Below, piece by piece: positions 25,573 to 34,563 of a stretch of 64,000 nt of DNA; position 1 is the stretch's first letter, and each line of letters starts with the position of its first letter. The translations under genes were made by a program, and so were the position numbers. The notes under the pieces are model-generated. The model made no database searches and was not told the DNA's origin. It worked only from the letters and a program-made list of their open reading frames with translations. Source of the DNA: Litoreibacter ponti (lineage in GTDB: Bacteria > Pseudomonadota > Alphaproteobacteria > Rhodobacterales > Rhodobacteraceae); assembly GCF_003054285.1 (NCBI RefSeq), contig NZ_QBKS01000001.1, positions 2,046,001-2,110,000 of the forward strand. Direction: 5' to 3'.

Positions 25573-27552
25573 ATGCGCCGTATTGTGAAGGTTTTGGCCC
25601 TGTTGGGGGTGGTGCTCGCCACCGGTCGCGGCATGGCCTATCTCTGGGCCAGCCGGGACACGCCGCCGACGCATCCAGCCCTTGCCGAAGCCAATCTGCC
25701 GCCGCTTATTCCCGTCCGCGATTTCTGGGCCGACACGGACGCCGAATGGGACTACCACGTCTCCGGCGACGGGCGCTATCTGGCGCATCGCGTGGTGCGG
25801 GGCACGCAAGAGGTCGTGGCCCTCACCGACCTGTCCACCGACACGGAACTCGCGACAATCCCGGAGCTGTGGCACTTCTATTGGGACCCGCACGCTCCGC
25901 TGCTCCACGTTATCACACATGATGAGCGGCTCTGGCGCGTCGATCCCACAAACCCGGCGCGCGATGCCTGGGTCGACATCACGCCGCGCGGCTTTCGCAA
26001 CTGGAACTTTGCCACCATCCCCCGCGCGCCCCAGGATCGGCGCATCGTATCCTCCCGCGACCGCAACCCGGCCTTTCACGACGTCTACACCGTCCGCCCC
26101 GATGGCGGCGGCAAGGAGCTTCTGATCCGCAACGAGGGGCAGACGCTCGCGTGGATCATGGACCATGACAATCTGCCCCTGATGCGCATCGACCGGGCGG
26201 AGGACGACGCGGGCCGGATCATGGTGCGCACGAATGCCGATGGAACTCAATGGCGGGAGCTGATGACTGTCGATGCCCTGACCACCTTCTGGGTGGTCGA
26301 GGTCACACCGGACGCGCGCTTCGCCCTCGCGCACTCGTCACGGGGCCGCGACAAGGCCGCGCTGGTCAAGGTGGACCTTGAGACCGGCATGGAAGAGGTA
26401 CTGGCCGAGGACCCGGAGCTTGACCTGATGCGCAGCTACAGTCTCGACCCGTTCGACGGCGAGATCGACCTTGTGCGGCGACACTCGGGCGGCGGCGAGC
26501 CGATCGCGCTCACCCCACGCGGTGAGGTGCTCAAACGCGAGATCATGAAATACAGCCCCCGCGTGCAGATCGACAGTCTGGGCGTCTACGGCCCGGGGCG
26601 CTTCGTGACCGTGACCCTCTCGCCCGAGGCGCGAAACTACATCTACCTTCTGATCGACACGCTTGACGGCACAAGCCAAGAGTTGGGGGAGTTTTCCTTC
26701 CGCCGCAAACACCTCGACAAGCTGGTCCCGACGGAAGAAGTCCGCATCCCCGCCCGTGACGGTTTAGAGATCCCGGCGCTGCTGCTGCGCCCCAAGGGTG
26801 TCACCGGCCCCGCGCCGCTGGTGGTCGAGGTGCATGGCGGCCCGGCCGCGCATGTGGATTGGAACTACCACCATTTCCGCCAATTCCTCACCAACCGCGG
26901 CTACGCCGTGCTGTCGGTCAACTTCCGTGGCTCAACGGGGTTCGGCCGGGCGTTTCAGGCCAAGGGATTCCGCGAATATGGCCGCGCGATGCAAACCGAC
27001 CTCTATGACGCGGCCCAATGGGCGGTCGACCAAGGCATCGCCGATCCCGACGCGCTGGCAATCCAGGGCGGCTCCTACGGCGGCTACGCCTCCGGCATGG
27101 CCGCGACGGAGCGGGGCGGTCCGTTCGACGCCGCGATCGTCGAGCATGCGGTGCTCGATGTCGGCTACCAGATGCGCAACAATCCGTTCGCCTGGGGTCT
27201 GAACGAGGTCTACATGACGCGCTATTTCGGCACGATCGACGCGGATTTCGAAACGATGGAGACCTATTCTCCGATCACCCGGGCCGCTGATCTCGCCATG
27301 CCCACACTGGTCGTGGCGGGCAAGCGCGACCGCGTCGTGGGGTTCGAGCAGTCGGAGGAATTCCTGCGCCGCGCCCGCGAGAGCGACCACGCCGTCGAGG
27401 AGCTGATTTTCGAGGATGAAGGCCACGGCATCGACCGCTGGCAGAATTCCGTGCGCCATGCCCGCAGGGTCGAGGATTTCCTCGCCCGCCATCTGGGCGG
27501 ACGCTCCGGCGGCTGGGACTATATCGAGATTGCTGCTGACTGGCTCGACTGA
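25573..27552 (+). CDS. S9-family (prolyl-oligopeptidase-type) peptidase
   Basis: A 659-residue serine peptidase of the prolyl oligopeptidase family. The N-terminus has a hydrophobic segment (about residues 7-26) that could be an anchor or signal peptide, followed by beta-propeller-like repeats (about 50-380) and an alpha/beta-hydrolase domain with Ser501 in GGSYGGYA, Asp586 in AGKRDRVV and His618 in DEGHGI. The oxyanion region is VEVHGGPAAH near 417. It probably cleaves short peptides; the preferred residue cannot be predicted. Confidence 0.88.
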   Translation: MRRIVKVLALLGVVLATGRGMAYLWASRDTPPTHPALAEANLPPLIPVRDFWADTDAEWDYHVSGDGRYLAHRVVRGTQEVVALTDLSTDTELATIPELWHFYWDPHAPLLHVITHDERLWRVDPTNPARDAWVDITPRGFRNWNFATIPRAPQDRRIVSSRDRNPAFHDVYTVRPDGGGKELLIRNEGQTLAWIMDHDNLPLMRIDRAEDDAGRIMVRTNADGTQWRELMTVDALTTFWVVEVTPDARFALAHSSRGRDKAALVKVDLETGMEEVLAEDPELDLMRSYSLDPFDGEIDLVRRHSGGGEPIALTPRGEVLKREIMKYSPRVQIDSLGVYGPGRFVTVTLSPEARNYIYLLIDTLDGTSQELGEFSFRRKHLDKLVPTEEVRIPARDGLEIPALLLRPKGVTGPAPLVVEVHGGPAAHVDWNYHHFRQFLTNRGYAVLSVNFRGSTGFGRAFQAKGFREYGRAMQTDLYDAAQWAVDQGIADPDALAIQGGSYGGYASGMAATERGGPFDAAIVEHAVLDVGYQMRNNPFAWGLNEVYMTRYFGTIDADFETMETYSPITRAADLAMPTLVVAGKRDRVVGFEQSEEFLRRARESDHAVEELIFEDEGHGIDRWQNSVRHARRVEDFLARHLGGRSGGWDYIEIAADWLD

Positions 27553-28120
27553 TTGCAGGCTCGTGACGTCAGCGAAGTGTACGGCTTTGTTTCAGCCGCG
27601 GCTATGGAGTGCTTGATCCGTTCTTACAGCCCACTCCAACGCCTGTTGCGCTGACACCCATCGCATGCCCGGGGCTCGCCAGTAGCGCATCGCCATGCCC
27701 AACGGCGATCACAGCACGACTTCGGCACCATCGTATCCACCCATGTCTATCGCAGCACCGCCGCGCGATTGATACGCAACGCCAGCCCGCGCCGCTCGAT
27801 ACCGGACAGGTGCATAGCCCTGATCCCGCATCGGCCATGCTCGAAGACGCCGGAACGCTCGCCCACCCACATACCTTTTTACCGGCTTTCAACCAGAAAA
27901 GCCGCGGGCCTCCGGGCGCGCCCGCCCCTTTCTTTGTTCCAAAAATACGGCAGCGCACGATCCGCAACCCGCGCAACGTCGCAAACTAAAAACCCTACGC
28001 CCGCCGCAAGGGAATTCCGCGGGCGGGCCGAAGCCACGCCCGCGTAGACACCACCTGAAACACTGCCTTTACGAGGGATACTCGTTACTGAACTGCACAC
28101 AGGATTAGCGCCAAAGGGTT
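27553..28120. other. Long intergenic region with no supported gene
   Basis: About 570 bases between the S9 peptidase and a terminator. Open frames exist on both strands but overlap one another, are rich in Pro, Arg and Ser, lack ribosome sites and match no known protein. The stretch around 27906-27960 has CTTTGTTCCAAAAATAC after a GGGCGCGCCCGCC block, resembling a decayed copy of the dispersed GCTTCGTTTTGG motif. I see no IS ends, tRNA or repeats that explain the length; a decayed gene is possible. Confidence 0.5.
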
Positions 28121-28158
28121 GAGAAAAAGAAAACGGCGGGGCAAAAATCCCGGCCGTC
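28121..28158 (-). terminator. Intrinsic terminator after the metallo-beta-lactamase-fold gene
   Basis: Read on the minus strand, ACGGCCGGG and CCCCGCCGT pair around a TTTTTG-type loop and are followed by TTTTCTTTTTCTC. It begins 23 bases beyond the stop of the gene at 28182-29096. Confidence 0.8.
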
Positions 28159-28181
28159 CTCAAAATCCAACTGGCAAAGCC

Positions 28182-29096
28182 TCAGAGCATCAACTGATAG
28201 CCCGCCGGGATATACTCGAACCCTTCGCCCCGCTCGGCCACAAAGCCCATCGCCGGGAACGGCATATGGTAGCCCACCATCGGCACGCGGTCGGCGGCCA
28301 GCATCCCCAGCACCTTGCGGCGCGAGGCGGCAGCGCCCGCCTTGTCCATATCGAAGCGCACTTCCCAATCGGGGCGCGCCAGCGACCAGACCGGATGGTT
28401 GGCGAGGTCCGCGATCAACATCAACTGCTTGCCGTCGCTCTCGATCATGTAGTTCATGTGGCCCGGCGTGTGACCAAAGGCCTCCACCGCGGTGATCCCC
28501 GAGGCGACCGAGCCTCCGCCTTCCAGCATGGTGAACTTCTCGTTCAACGGCGCAACCTTGGCCTTGAAATTGTCATTGTCGGCGCCTGACCAGTGATTGT
28601 GCTCGACGGCGCCAGTCATGTAGGCGGCGTTGGCGAAGGTCTCGCCGCCTTCGCCCATCAGCCCGCCGATATGGTCGCCATGCATGTGGGTGATCACGAC
28701 CTTGTCGACCTGATCGGCGGTGTAGCCCGCATCCTCGATTGCTTGGGTAATGCCGCCGGGGTTCAGGCCCGTGTCGAACAGGATCAGCTCCGAGCCGGTG
28801 TTGACCAGCGTGGGGGTGAAGAAGAACTGCACCTTGTCGGTCGGCAGGAAGTTTTCCTCCGACACTTCGTTGAATTCCTCTTCGCTGACATTCATCCCGA
28901 AGATCGTCTGCGGCTCCTCCCGGGCGGCGGTGCCTGCGAGCAGGGTGGTCACCTCGAACCCGCCCAGCGGAACACGGCGGGACTTGGCAATCGACATGCC
29001 CTTCATCTCGGCGGCGGCAGAGGCGGCGGTCGGCAGGGCGGCGGCCACCGGGGCAGCAGCCCCAAGGGCCAGGGCGGCGCGGCGGGACAGGTTCAT
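28182..29096 (-). CDS. Exported metallo-beta-lactamase-fold hydrolase
   Basis: A 304-residue MBL-fold enzyme with an N-terminal Tat-like signal (NLSRRAALALG, then an Ala-rich hydrophobic stretch), so it probably folds in the cytoplasm with its metals and is then exported. The dinuclear zinc motif is THMHGDHIGGL near residue 135, with further His/Asp in GHTPGHMNY and ADLANHPVW. The start at 29096 was preferred over an in-frame upstream start because it puts the Tat motif at the N-terminus. Lactonase, esterase or quorum-quenching functions are possible but not shown. Confidence 0.83.
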   Translation of the reverse strand: MNLSRRAALALGAAAPVAAALPTAASAAAEMKGMSIAKSRRVPLGGFEVTTLLAGTAAREEPQTIFGMNVSEEEFNEVSEENFLPTDKVQFFFTPTLVNTGSELILFDTGLNPGGITQAIEDAGYTADQVDKVVITHMHGDHIGGLMGEGGETFANAAYMTGAVEHNHWSGADNDNFKAKVAPLNEKFTMLEGGGSVASGITAVEAFGHTPGHMNYMIESDGKQLMLIADLANHPVWSLARPDWEVRFDMDKAGAAASRRKVLGMLAADRVPMVGYHMPFPAMGFVAERGEGFEYIPAGYQLML

Positions 29097-29244
29097 GGTC
29101 GGATCTCCTCGGTTGGTTACTCTGCTGCATGACATAGGTCATTCCGCCGCAGGTCCAATCAACAGCCCGTGCGCGGTTGCGGATATGGACAATCGCGGGG
29201 CTTTGTGGTTCGACAAGCGCCTACCCGCAAAGGACCGAAATCCG

Positions 29245-30570
29245 ATGACCGTCACCCGCTTCGCCCCCTCCCCCACAGGCCACCTGCATGTGGGCAACTT
29301 GCGCACCGCGCTGTTCAACTACCTCATCGCACGCAAGGCCGGCGGGCAATTCATCCTGCGGCTCGACGATACCGATCCGGTGCGCTCGACGCAGGCGTTT
29401 GCGGACGCAATCAAGGAGGACCTCGAATGGCTCGGCATCGAGTGGGACCGGGTGGAGACGCAGTCGTCCCGCCTCGACCGCTACATGGCCGCCGCCGATG
29501 AGCTGCGCAGCAAGGACCGGTTCTACGAGGCCTTCGAGACCCCGACAGAGCTGGACCTGAAGCGCAAGAAACAGCTCAACATGGGCAAGCCCCCGGTCTA
29601 TGACCGCGCGGCGCTGGCCCTGTCCGAGGACGAAAAATCCGCCCTGCGCGCTGAGCGCGGCGATGGCGTGTGGCGCTTCAAGCTCGACCACGAGCGGATC
29701 GAATGGACCGATGGCATCCTGGGCGACATCTCCATCGATGCGGCGTCGGTGTCGGACCCGGTTCTGATCCGCGGCGACGGTCAGGTGCTCTACACGCTCG
29801 CCTCCGTCGTCGATGACACCGAAATGGGGATCACCCATGTCGTGCGCGGCTCGGATCATGTGACCAACACGGCGACCCAGATCCAGATCATCACGGCCCT
29901 GGGCGGCTCGGTTCCCGCCTTCGCCCACCACTCGCTGCTGACCGGCCCTCAGGGCGAGGCGCTGTCCAAGCGCCTCGGCACGCTGTCCTTGCGCGATCTG
30001 CGCGCCCGGGGCGTCGAGCCAATGGCGCTGCTGTCACATATGGCGCGCCTCGGCTCGTCCGAGCCTGTCGAGCTGCGCGCCTCCATGGACGAACTGGTCG
30101 AAGGCTTCGATCTGTCCAAATTCGGCTCCGCGCCCACGAAATTCGACGAGCAGGACCTGTTCCCCCTGACCGCCCGCGTCCTGCACGCGCTGGAAGCGGG
30201 CGAGGTCAAACCAGAGCTCGACGCGCTCGGCATCCCGGCAGATCAGCAGCAGGCGTTCTGGACGGTGGCCCGAGACAACATCACCACGAAGGCCGATATC
30301 GCCGGGTGGTGGACGCTGTGCGTAGAAGGCGCCGACCCGATGATCGACGACGAGGATCGCGATTTCGTGGCCGAGGCCATGACCCTGCTCCCCAACGCGC
30401 CTTTCACGCCCGAGACATGGGGCGAATGGACGTCAGCGGTGAAAGAGAAAACCGGCCGAAAAGGTCGCGGGCTGTTCATGCCGCTGCGCAAGGCGGTCAC
30501 CGGCATGGAACGCGGGCCCGAGATGGCCGCGCTTATGCCGCTTTTGCAAAAGGTCAAAGCCAAAGGCTGA
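29245..30570 (+). CDS. gltX: Glutamate--tRNA ligase
   Basis: A 441-residue class Ib aminoacyl-tRNA synthetase. The HIGH-type motif is SPTGHLHVGNLR at residues 9-20 and the KMSKS-type motif is ALSKRLG near residue 240. The C-terminal anticodon-binding region is all-helical and short. The start at 29245 (MTVTRFAPSPTG) matches the family; an upstream extension of the frame overlaps the divergent gene. Alphaproteobacteria often have two gltX genes, so whether this one charges tRNA-Glu, tRNA-Gln or both is not decidable here. Confidence 0.95.
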   Translation: MTVTRFAPSPTGHLHVGNLRTALFNYLIARKAGGQFILRLDDTDPVRSTQAFADAIKEDLEWLGIEWDRVETQSSRLDRYMAAADELRSKDRFYEAFETPTELDLKRKKQLNMGKPPVYDRAALALSEDEKSALRAERGDGVWRFKLDHERIEWTDGILGDISIDAASVSDPVLIRGDGQVLYTLASVVDDTEMGITHVVRGSDHVTNTATQIQIITALGGSVPAFAHHSLLTGPQGEALSKRLGTLSLRDLRARGVEPMALLSHMARLGSSEPVELRASMDELVEGFDLSKFGSAPTKFDEQDLFPLTARVLHALEAGEVKPELDALGIPADQQQAFWTVARDNITTKADIAGWWTLCVEGADPMIDDEDRDFVAEAMTLLPNAPFTPETWGEWTSAVKEKTGRKGRGLFMPLRKAVTGMERGPEMAALMPLLQKVKAKG

Positions 30571-30652
30571 TGGCTTCGTTTTGGAATAAATACTCAAATT
30601 CCAACGCCTTTGGCCGGCGATGCGATTGAGTATTTGAGCCAAAACGAAGCCA
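30571..30652. repeat. Inverted pair of the dispersed GCTTCGTTTTGG motif (bidirectional hairpin)
   Basis: Left arm 30571-30598 starts TGGCTTCGTTTTGG and ends AATACTCAAA; right arm 30625-30652 is its complement with few mismatches. The 26-base centre contains GCCTTTGGCCGGC. The element begins directly after the gltX stop and lies between convergent gltX and tlpA, so it could stop transcription from both sides. The arms are near copies of the motif at 3306 and 34511. Confidence 0.85.
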
Positions 30653-30699
30653 GAGGCGCCAAATAAAGAATGGCGGGCGGCGCCAGCCGCTCCTTCAGG

Positions 30700-31260
30700 T
30701 CAGCTGCCGCTCATCCAGGCGCGCATCAGGGACAGGGCGGGCTCCTTATCCCAATGGGCCTCGCCCTCCATGCGGGCGATCTCGCGCCCTTCGGGATTGA
30801 TCAGGATCGTCACCGGCAGCCCGCGCGCGCCGATCTCGCGGGCCAGCGCCATTTTCGGGTCGAACAGCTTGGGCAGGTGGTTGAGCTTTTTGTCGACAAA
30901 GAACGTATCGACCGCGGGCCGCGCATTGCGGCCCGTGGCCACCGTCACAACCTCGAAATTCGCGCCACCCAAGGCTGCATCCAGCCGGTCCAGCGCGGGC
31001 ATCTCGCGCACGCAGGGCGCACACCACAGGGCCCAGAAGTTCAGCACCACATGCTTGCCGCGATAATCGGCCAGCGTCACCTTGCGGCCATCTGCATCAT
31101 GGAACACCGTCTGCGGCACCGCGCGCGGCTCGGCATGGAAGCGCAGCTTCGTCATGTCGCCCGTGGCCGCCGCAATCAGCGCGCCGGTTTCACCGGCGGC
31201 AGCAGGGTTTGCACCCATCGCAAGGCCGGCGTATAGCACCAGAAGCTTCAAAAACCGCAT
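30700..31260 (-). CDS. tlpA: TlpA-type periplasmic thiol:disulfide oxidoreductase
   Basis: A 186-residue exported thioredoxin-fold protein. The ATG at 31260 gives a signal peptide (MRFLKLLVLYAGLAMGANPA, 20 residues) and removes an unlikely upstream extension. The redox motif is WCAPC within NFWALWCAPCVREMP near residue 83, and the cis-Pro is ARGLPVTILI. TlpA-like proteins reduce periplasmic disulfides, for instance during cytochrome oxidase copper-site assembly. It is divergent from argH with only 24 bases between. Confidence 0.88.
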   Translation of the reverse strand: MRFLKLLVLYAGLAMGANPAAAGETGALIAAATGDMTKLRFHAEPRAVPQTVFHDADGRKVTLADYRGKHVVLNFWALWCAPCVREMPALDRLDAALGGANFEVVTVATGRNARPAVDTFFVDKKLNHLPKLFDPKMALAREIGARGLPVTILINPEGREIARMEGEAHWDKEPALSLMRAWMSGS

Positions 31261-31284
31261 TTCATTCTCCAAAGAGCCAGCCCA

Positions 31285-32685
31285 ATGACCGACCAGACTA
31301 AAGACGCATCCAACGCCATGTGGGGCGGGCGCTTCGCCGATGGGCCCGATGCCATCATGGAGGCAATCAACGCCTCCATCGGCTTCGACCAGCGGTTCGC
31401 GCGTCAGGACATCGAAGGCTCCCGCGCCCATGCGGCCATGTTGGGGGCGCAAGGTGTCATCACAGCTAGCGATATGGAAGCAATCAGGGAAGGCCTGCTC
31501 ACGGTCTTGTCAGAGATCGAGGGCGGGACGTTTCAATTCTCCACCGCGCTTGAAGACATCCACATGAATGTGGAGGCCCGCCTGAGCGAGATCATCGGCG
31601 AGCCCGCAGGCCGCCTGCACACGGGCCGCTCGCGCAACGATCAAGTGGCGTTGGATTTCCGGCTCTGGGTCCGCGATCAGATGGACGCGGCCATCGAAGG
31701 TATCGCCGCCTTGCAAAACGCCCTGCTGGCGCAAGCCGAGGCGGGCGCCGATTGGGTCATGCCCGGCTTTACTCATTTGCAGACTGCCCAGCCTGTCACA
31801 TGGGGCCATCATATGCTGGCCTATGTCGAGATGTTGGGCCGCGACGCGTCTCGCTTCACCGACGCCCGCGCCCGGATGAACGAATCGCCCCTCGGTGCCG
31901 CGGCGCTGGCGGGCACCAGCTTCGACATCGACCGCGACATGACGGCCACGGCCCTGGGCTTTGACCGCCCGGCGGCCAACTCGCTCGATGCGGTGTCCGA
32001 CCGCGACTTCGTGCTCGATTTCCTCAATGCCGCCTCGATCTGCGCTATGCATCTGTCGCGCCTCAGCGAAGAGCTGGTGATCTGGTCCTCGGCCCAGTTC
32101 CGCTTCGTGACCCTCAGCGACCGGTTCTCCACCGGCTCGTCGATCATGCCTCAGAAGAAGAACCCCGACGCCGCCGAGCTGATCCGCGCCAAGGTGGGCC
32201 GCATCTTCGGGGCCAACACGGCGCTGATGATGGTGATGAAGGGCCTGCCCATGACCTATTCCAAGGACATGCAGGAAGACAAAGAGATGACGTTTGACGC
32301 CGCCGACAGCCTGATGCTGGCGCTGGCGGCGATGACCGGCATGGTGGCGGATATGAGCGCAAACCGCCCTGCGCTTGAGCAGGCCGCCGCCTCGGGCTTC
32401 TCCACGGCCACCGATCTGGCCGATTGGCTGGTGCGCACCCTTGATATGCCGTTCCGCGAGGCCCACCATGTGACGGGGGCGCTGGTGAAGCTGGCCGAGG
32501 ACAAGGGCTGCGACCTGCCCGACCTCAGTTTGGCCGACATGACCGGCGTGCATCCAAAGATCACCCGCGACGTGTTCGACGTGCTGGGGGTATACAACTC
32601 GGTGGCGAGCCGCACCAGCTACGGCGGCACCGCGCCCGACAACGTGCGCGCCCAGGTGGCCCGCTGGAAGGAGAGACTGGCATGA
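31285..32685 (+). CDS. argH: Argininosuccinate lyase
   Basis: A 466-residue enzyme releasing arginine and fumarate from argininosuccinate, the last step of arginine synthesis. The fumarase-superfamily signature GSSIMPQKKNPD is near residue 285; other conserved blocks are HTGRSRNDQVA near 112 and FTHLQTAQPVTWGHHMLAYV (20 residues) near 160. The start codon follows a short leader shared with divergent tlpA. Its stop overlaps the small lipoprotein gene by 4 bases (ATGA). Confidence 0.97.
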   Translation: MTDQTKDASNAMWGGRFADGPDAIMEAINASIGFDQRFARQDIEGSRAHAAMLGAQGVITASDMEAIREGLLTVLSEIEGGTFQFSTALEDIHMNVEARLSEIIGEPAGRLHTGRSRNDQVALDFRLWVRDQMDAAIEGIAALQNALLAQAEAGADWVMPGFTHLQTAQPVTWGHHMLAYVEMLGRDASRFTDARARMNESPLGAAALAGTSFDIDRDMTATALGFDRPAANSLDAVSDRDFVLDFLNAASICAMHLSRLSEELVIWSSAQFRFVTLSDRFSTGSSIMPQKKNPDAAELIRAKVGRIFGANTALMMVMKGLPMTYSKDMQEDKEMTFDAADSLMLALAAMTGMVADMSANRPALEQAAASGFSTATDLADWLVRTLDMPFREAHHVTGALVKLAEDKGCDLPDLSLADMTGVHPKITRDVFDVLGVYNSVASRTSYGGTAPDNVRAQVARWKERLA

Positions 32686-32834
32686 GAGCGACCCTGACCC
32701 TGATCACCGCGGCCCTGCTGGCCGCCTGCGGTGTCGACGGCGAGCCCGAGACGCCCACGCGCGAGCGCGCCACCCCCGAGCCCGGCATCTCCATCACCGG
32801 CCGCGCCGAAGTCGGTGTCGCCAAAAGCTGGTAG
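32682..32834 (+). CDS. Small lipoprotein downstream of argH
   Basis: A 50-residue protein with a lipobox (LLAAC) whose Cys is about residue 16, then a short polar tail (GVDGEPETPTRERATPEPG, 19 residues). The ATG overlaps the argH stop. Small lipoproteins of this kind, some assigned to the LptM/YifL family, commonly lie next to argH or lysA in proteobacteria. In related Rhodobacteraceae lysA often follows; here it does not. Confidence 0.8.
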   Translation: MRATLTLITAALLAACGVDGEPETPTRERATPEPGISITGRAEVGVAKSW

Positions 32835-32957
32835 CGGATCGGCAATCACCCGCCGCCACATCTGCTTGCAAATGGACAGCGGGACGGGTGAAGTGAATAC
32901 TTGAGACGCGCACGCGCCCTGCGGGGCCCGCGCCAGAGGGTAAGGTAGACGAGAGAT

Positions 32958-33428
32958 ATGGATAAAATCCCCATGACCCCCAAAGGGTTCAAGGCGCTCG
33001 ATGACGAGCTGAAAAACCTCAAGGTGGTGGAGCGCCCCGCCATCATCAAAGCCATCGCCGAGGCCCGCGAGCATGGGGATCTGTCGGAGAATGCCGAATA
33101 CCACTCCGCCAAGGAGAAGCAGTCCTTCATCGAGGGCCGCATCAAGGAGCTTGAAGGCATGATCGGCCTCGCTCAGGTCATCGACCCCAAGACCCTGTCG
33201 GGCGCCGTCAAGTTCGGGGCCACCGTCAAGCTGGTGGACGAGGACACCGAGGAAGAGAAGACCTTCCAGATCGTGGGCGAGCAGGAGGCCGACATCCAGA
33301 ACGGGCTGCTCAACATCTCCTCCCCGCTGGCCCGCGCGCTGATCGGCAAGGATGAGGGCGACAGCGTCGAAGTGCGCACCCCGGGCGGCACCAAGGACTA
33401 CGAAATCCTCGAAGTCACGTATATCTGA
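32958..33428 (+). CDS. greA: Transcription elongation factor GreA
   Basis: A 156-residue factor that rescues backtracked RNA polymerase by stimulating transcript cleavage. The N-terminal coiled coil (about residues 1-75) contains AREHGDLSENAEYHSAKEKQ (20 residues), with the acidic tip residues D-x-x-E; the C-terminal FKBP-like domain ends TPGGTKDYEILEVTYI. The 9-base gap to the next gene suggests co-transcription. Confidence 0.96.
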   Translation: MDKIPMTPKGFKALDDELKNLKVVERPAIIKAIAEAREHGDLSENAEYHSAKEKQSFIEGRIKELEGMIGLAQVIDPKTLSGAVKFGATVKLVDEDTEEEKTFQIVGEQEADIQNGLLNISSPLARALIGKDEGDSVEVRTPGGTKDYEILEVTYI

Positions 33429-33437
33429 GGCCCGCGC

Positions 33438-34463
33438 ATGCCCGAGCAAGAGCCAGAGATTTTCACCGACAAGCCCCTGGAGCTGGGGGTCTACGCCCGG
33501 CCCGACCGCGGGCTGGCGGCGGCGGATATGATCGCCATCGCGCTCTCGGTGATCTGGCTCACCGCCGTGGCGGTCTACTTCCTGATGCTGCCGCCGTCGC
33601 AGGAAACGACCCAAGGCACCTTCCTCGTCGCGATGCTGGCGATCTTTCTGCCCATCGCGCTGATCTGGATCGGGGCCACTGTGATCAAGACCGCCCGCGT
33701 CATGCGCGAAGAGGCCACCCGGCTGCAGGCGGCCATCGATGCCATGCGGCAGGCCTACGTGTCACAAGCGCAGACCTCCGGCATGGGCATCAAGCCCGCG
33801 GTGGAGCGCAAGCTTGACGAGATCGCAACCGCCGCCAAACAGACCCAGAACACCGTGGCGACCTTTGCCACCGCTCGCGATGCTCCGGTTGCGGCTCCAC
33901 GCGCCAGCCAGGCCGCGCTGGTCAAGCCGGGGGTGAGCGCCGACAGCCAGCCCGCCTTGGCACTCGGCACCCCGCCAGAGGATCTCTCGCCGCCGCTCTC
34001 GACCGAAGATTTCATCGGCGCGCTCGACTTCCCCGAGGACGAGAATGACGCCGAAGGCTTCCGGCAGCTGCGCCGCGCGCTCGCCAACCATGAGAGCGCC
34101 AAGCTGGTGCGGGCAAGCCAAGACGTGCTGACCCTGCTTAGCCAGGACGGCATTTACATGGACGATTTCACCCCCGACCGCGCCCGCCCGGAGCTGTGGC
34201 GCAACTTCGCGCGCGGCGAACGCGGCCCGGCCATTGCGGGCATCGGCGGGGTGCATGATCGCTCATCGCTGGCGCTGGCCTCGGGCCGGATGCGCTCTGA
34301 TGCGGTGTTCCGCGACGCGGTGCACCATTTCCTGCGCCAATTCGACAAGACCTTCGCAAAATTCGCCGATGCCGCCACCGATCAGGACCTCACGAAGCTC
34401 TCCGATACCCGCACCGCGCGTTGCTTCATGCTCTTGGGCCGGGTCACGGGCACGTTCGACTAA
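33438..34463 (+). CDS. Conserved membrane protein of unknown function
   Basis: A 341-residue protein with two hydrophobic segments (about 31-50 and 62-82), then a helical coiled-coil-like region (about 85-145), an Ala/Pro/Ser-rich linker, and a soluble C-terminal domain from about residue 195 to the end (FIGALDFPEDENDAEGFRQL, 20 residues; ending ARCFMLLGRVTGTFD). No catalytic motif is recognisable. It follows greA by 9 bases and is probably in the same transcript. Confidence 0.72.
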   Translation: MPEQEPEIFTDKPLELGVYARPDRGLAAADMIAIALSVIWLTAVAVYFLMLPPSQETTQGTFLVAMLAIFLPIALIWIGATVIKTARVMREEATRLQAAIDAMRQAYVSQAQTSGMGIKPAVERKLDEIATAAKQTQNTVATFATARDAPVAAPRASQAALVKPGVSADSQPALALGTPPEDLSPPLSTEDFIGALDFPEDENDAEGFRQLRRALANHESAKLVRASQDVLTLLSQDGIYMDDFTPDRARPELWRNFARGERGPAIAGIGGVHDRSSLALASGRMRSDAVFRDAVHHFLRQFDKTFAKFADAATDQDLTKLSDTRTARCFMLLGRVTGTFD

Positions 34464-34510
34464 CCAATCATTAAGGTTAACGCGCCCGCCCAAAACACGC
34501 AGACCCTCTT

Positions 34511-34536
34511 GCTTCGTTTTGGCAAAAATACTCAAA
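34511..34536 (+). repeat. Dispersed intergenic motif, copy C
   Basis: Identical over 26 bases to the motif at 3307-3332, again between convergent genes and again followed by a GC-rich CCGCCCGCAAGGCC block. Together with the inverted pair at 30571-30652 this makes four copies in about 31 kb. Confidence 0.8.
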
Positions 34537-34563
34537 TCCACCGCCCGCAAGGCCCTGTGCCGT

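Noticed and set aside
27602..27989. Overlapping 124- and 126-codon frames on both strands
   Set aside because: They cover the same bases in opposite directions, lack ribosome sites and show no domain.
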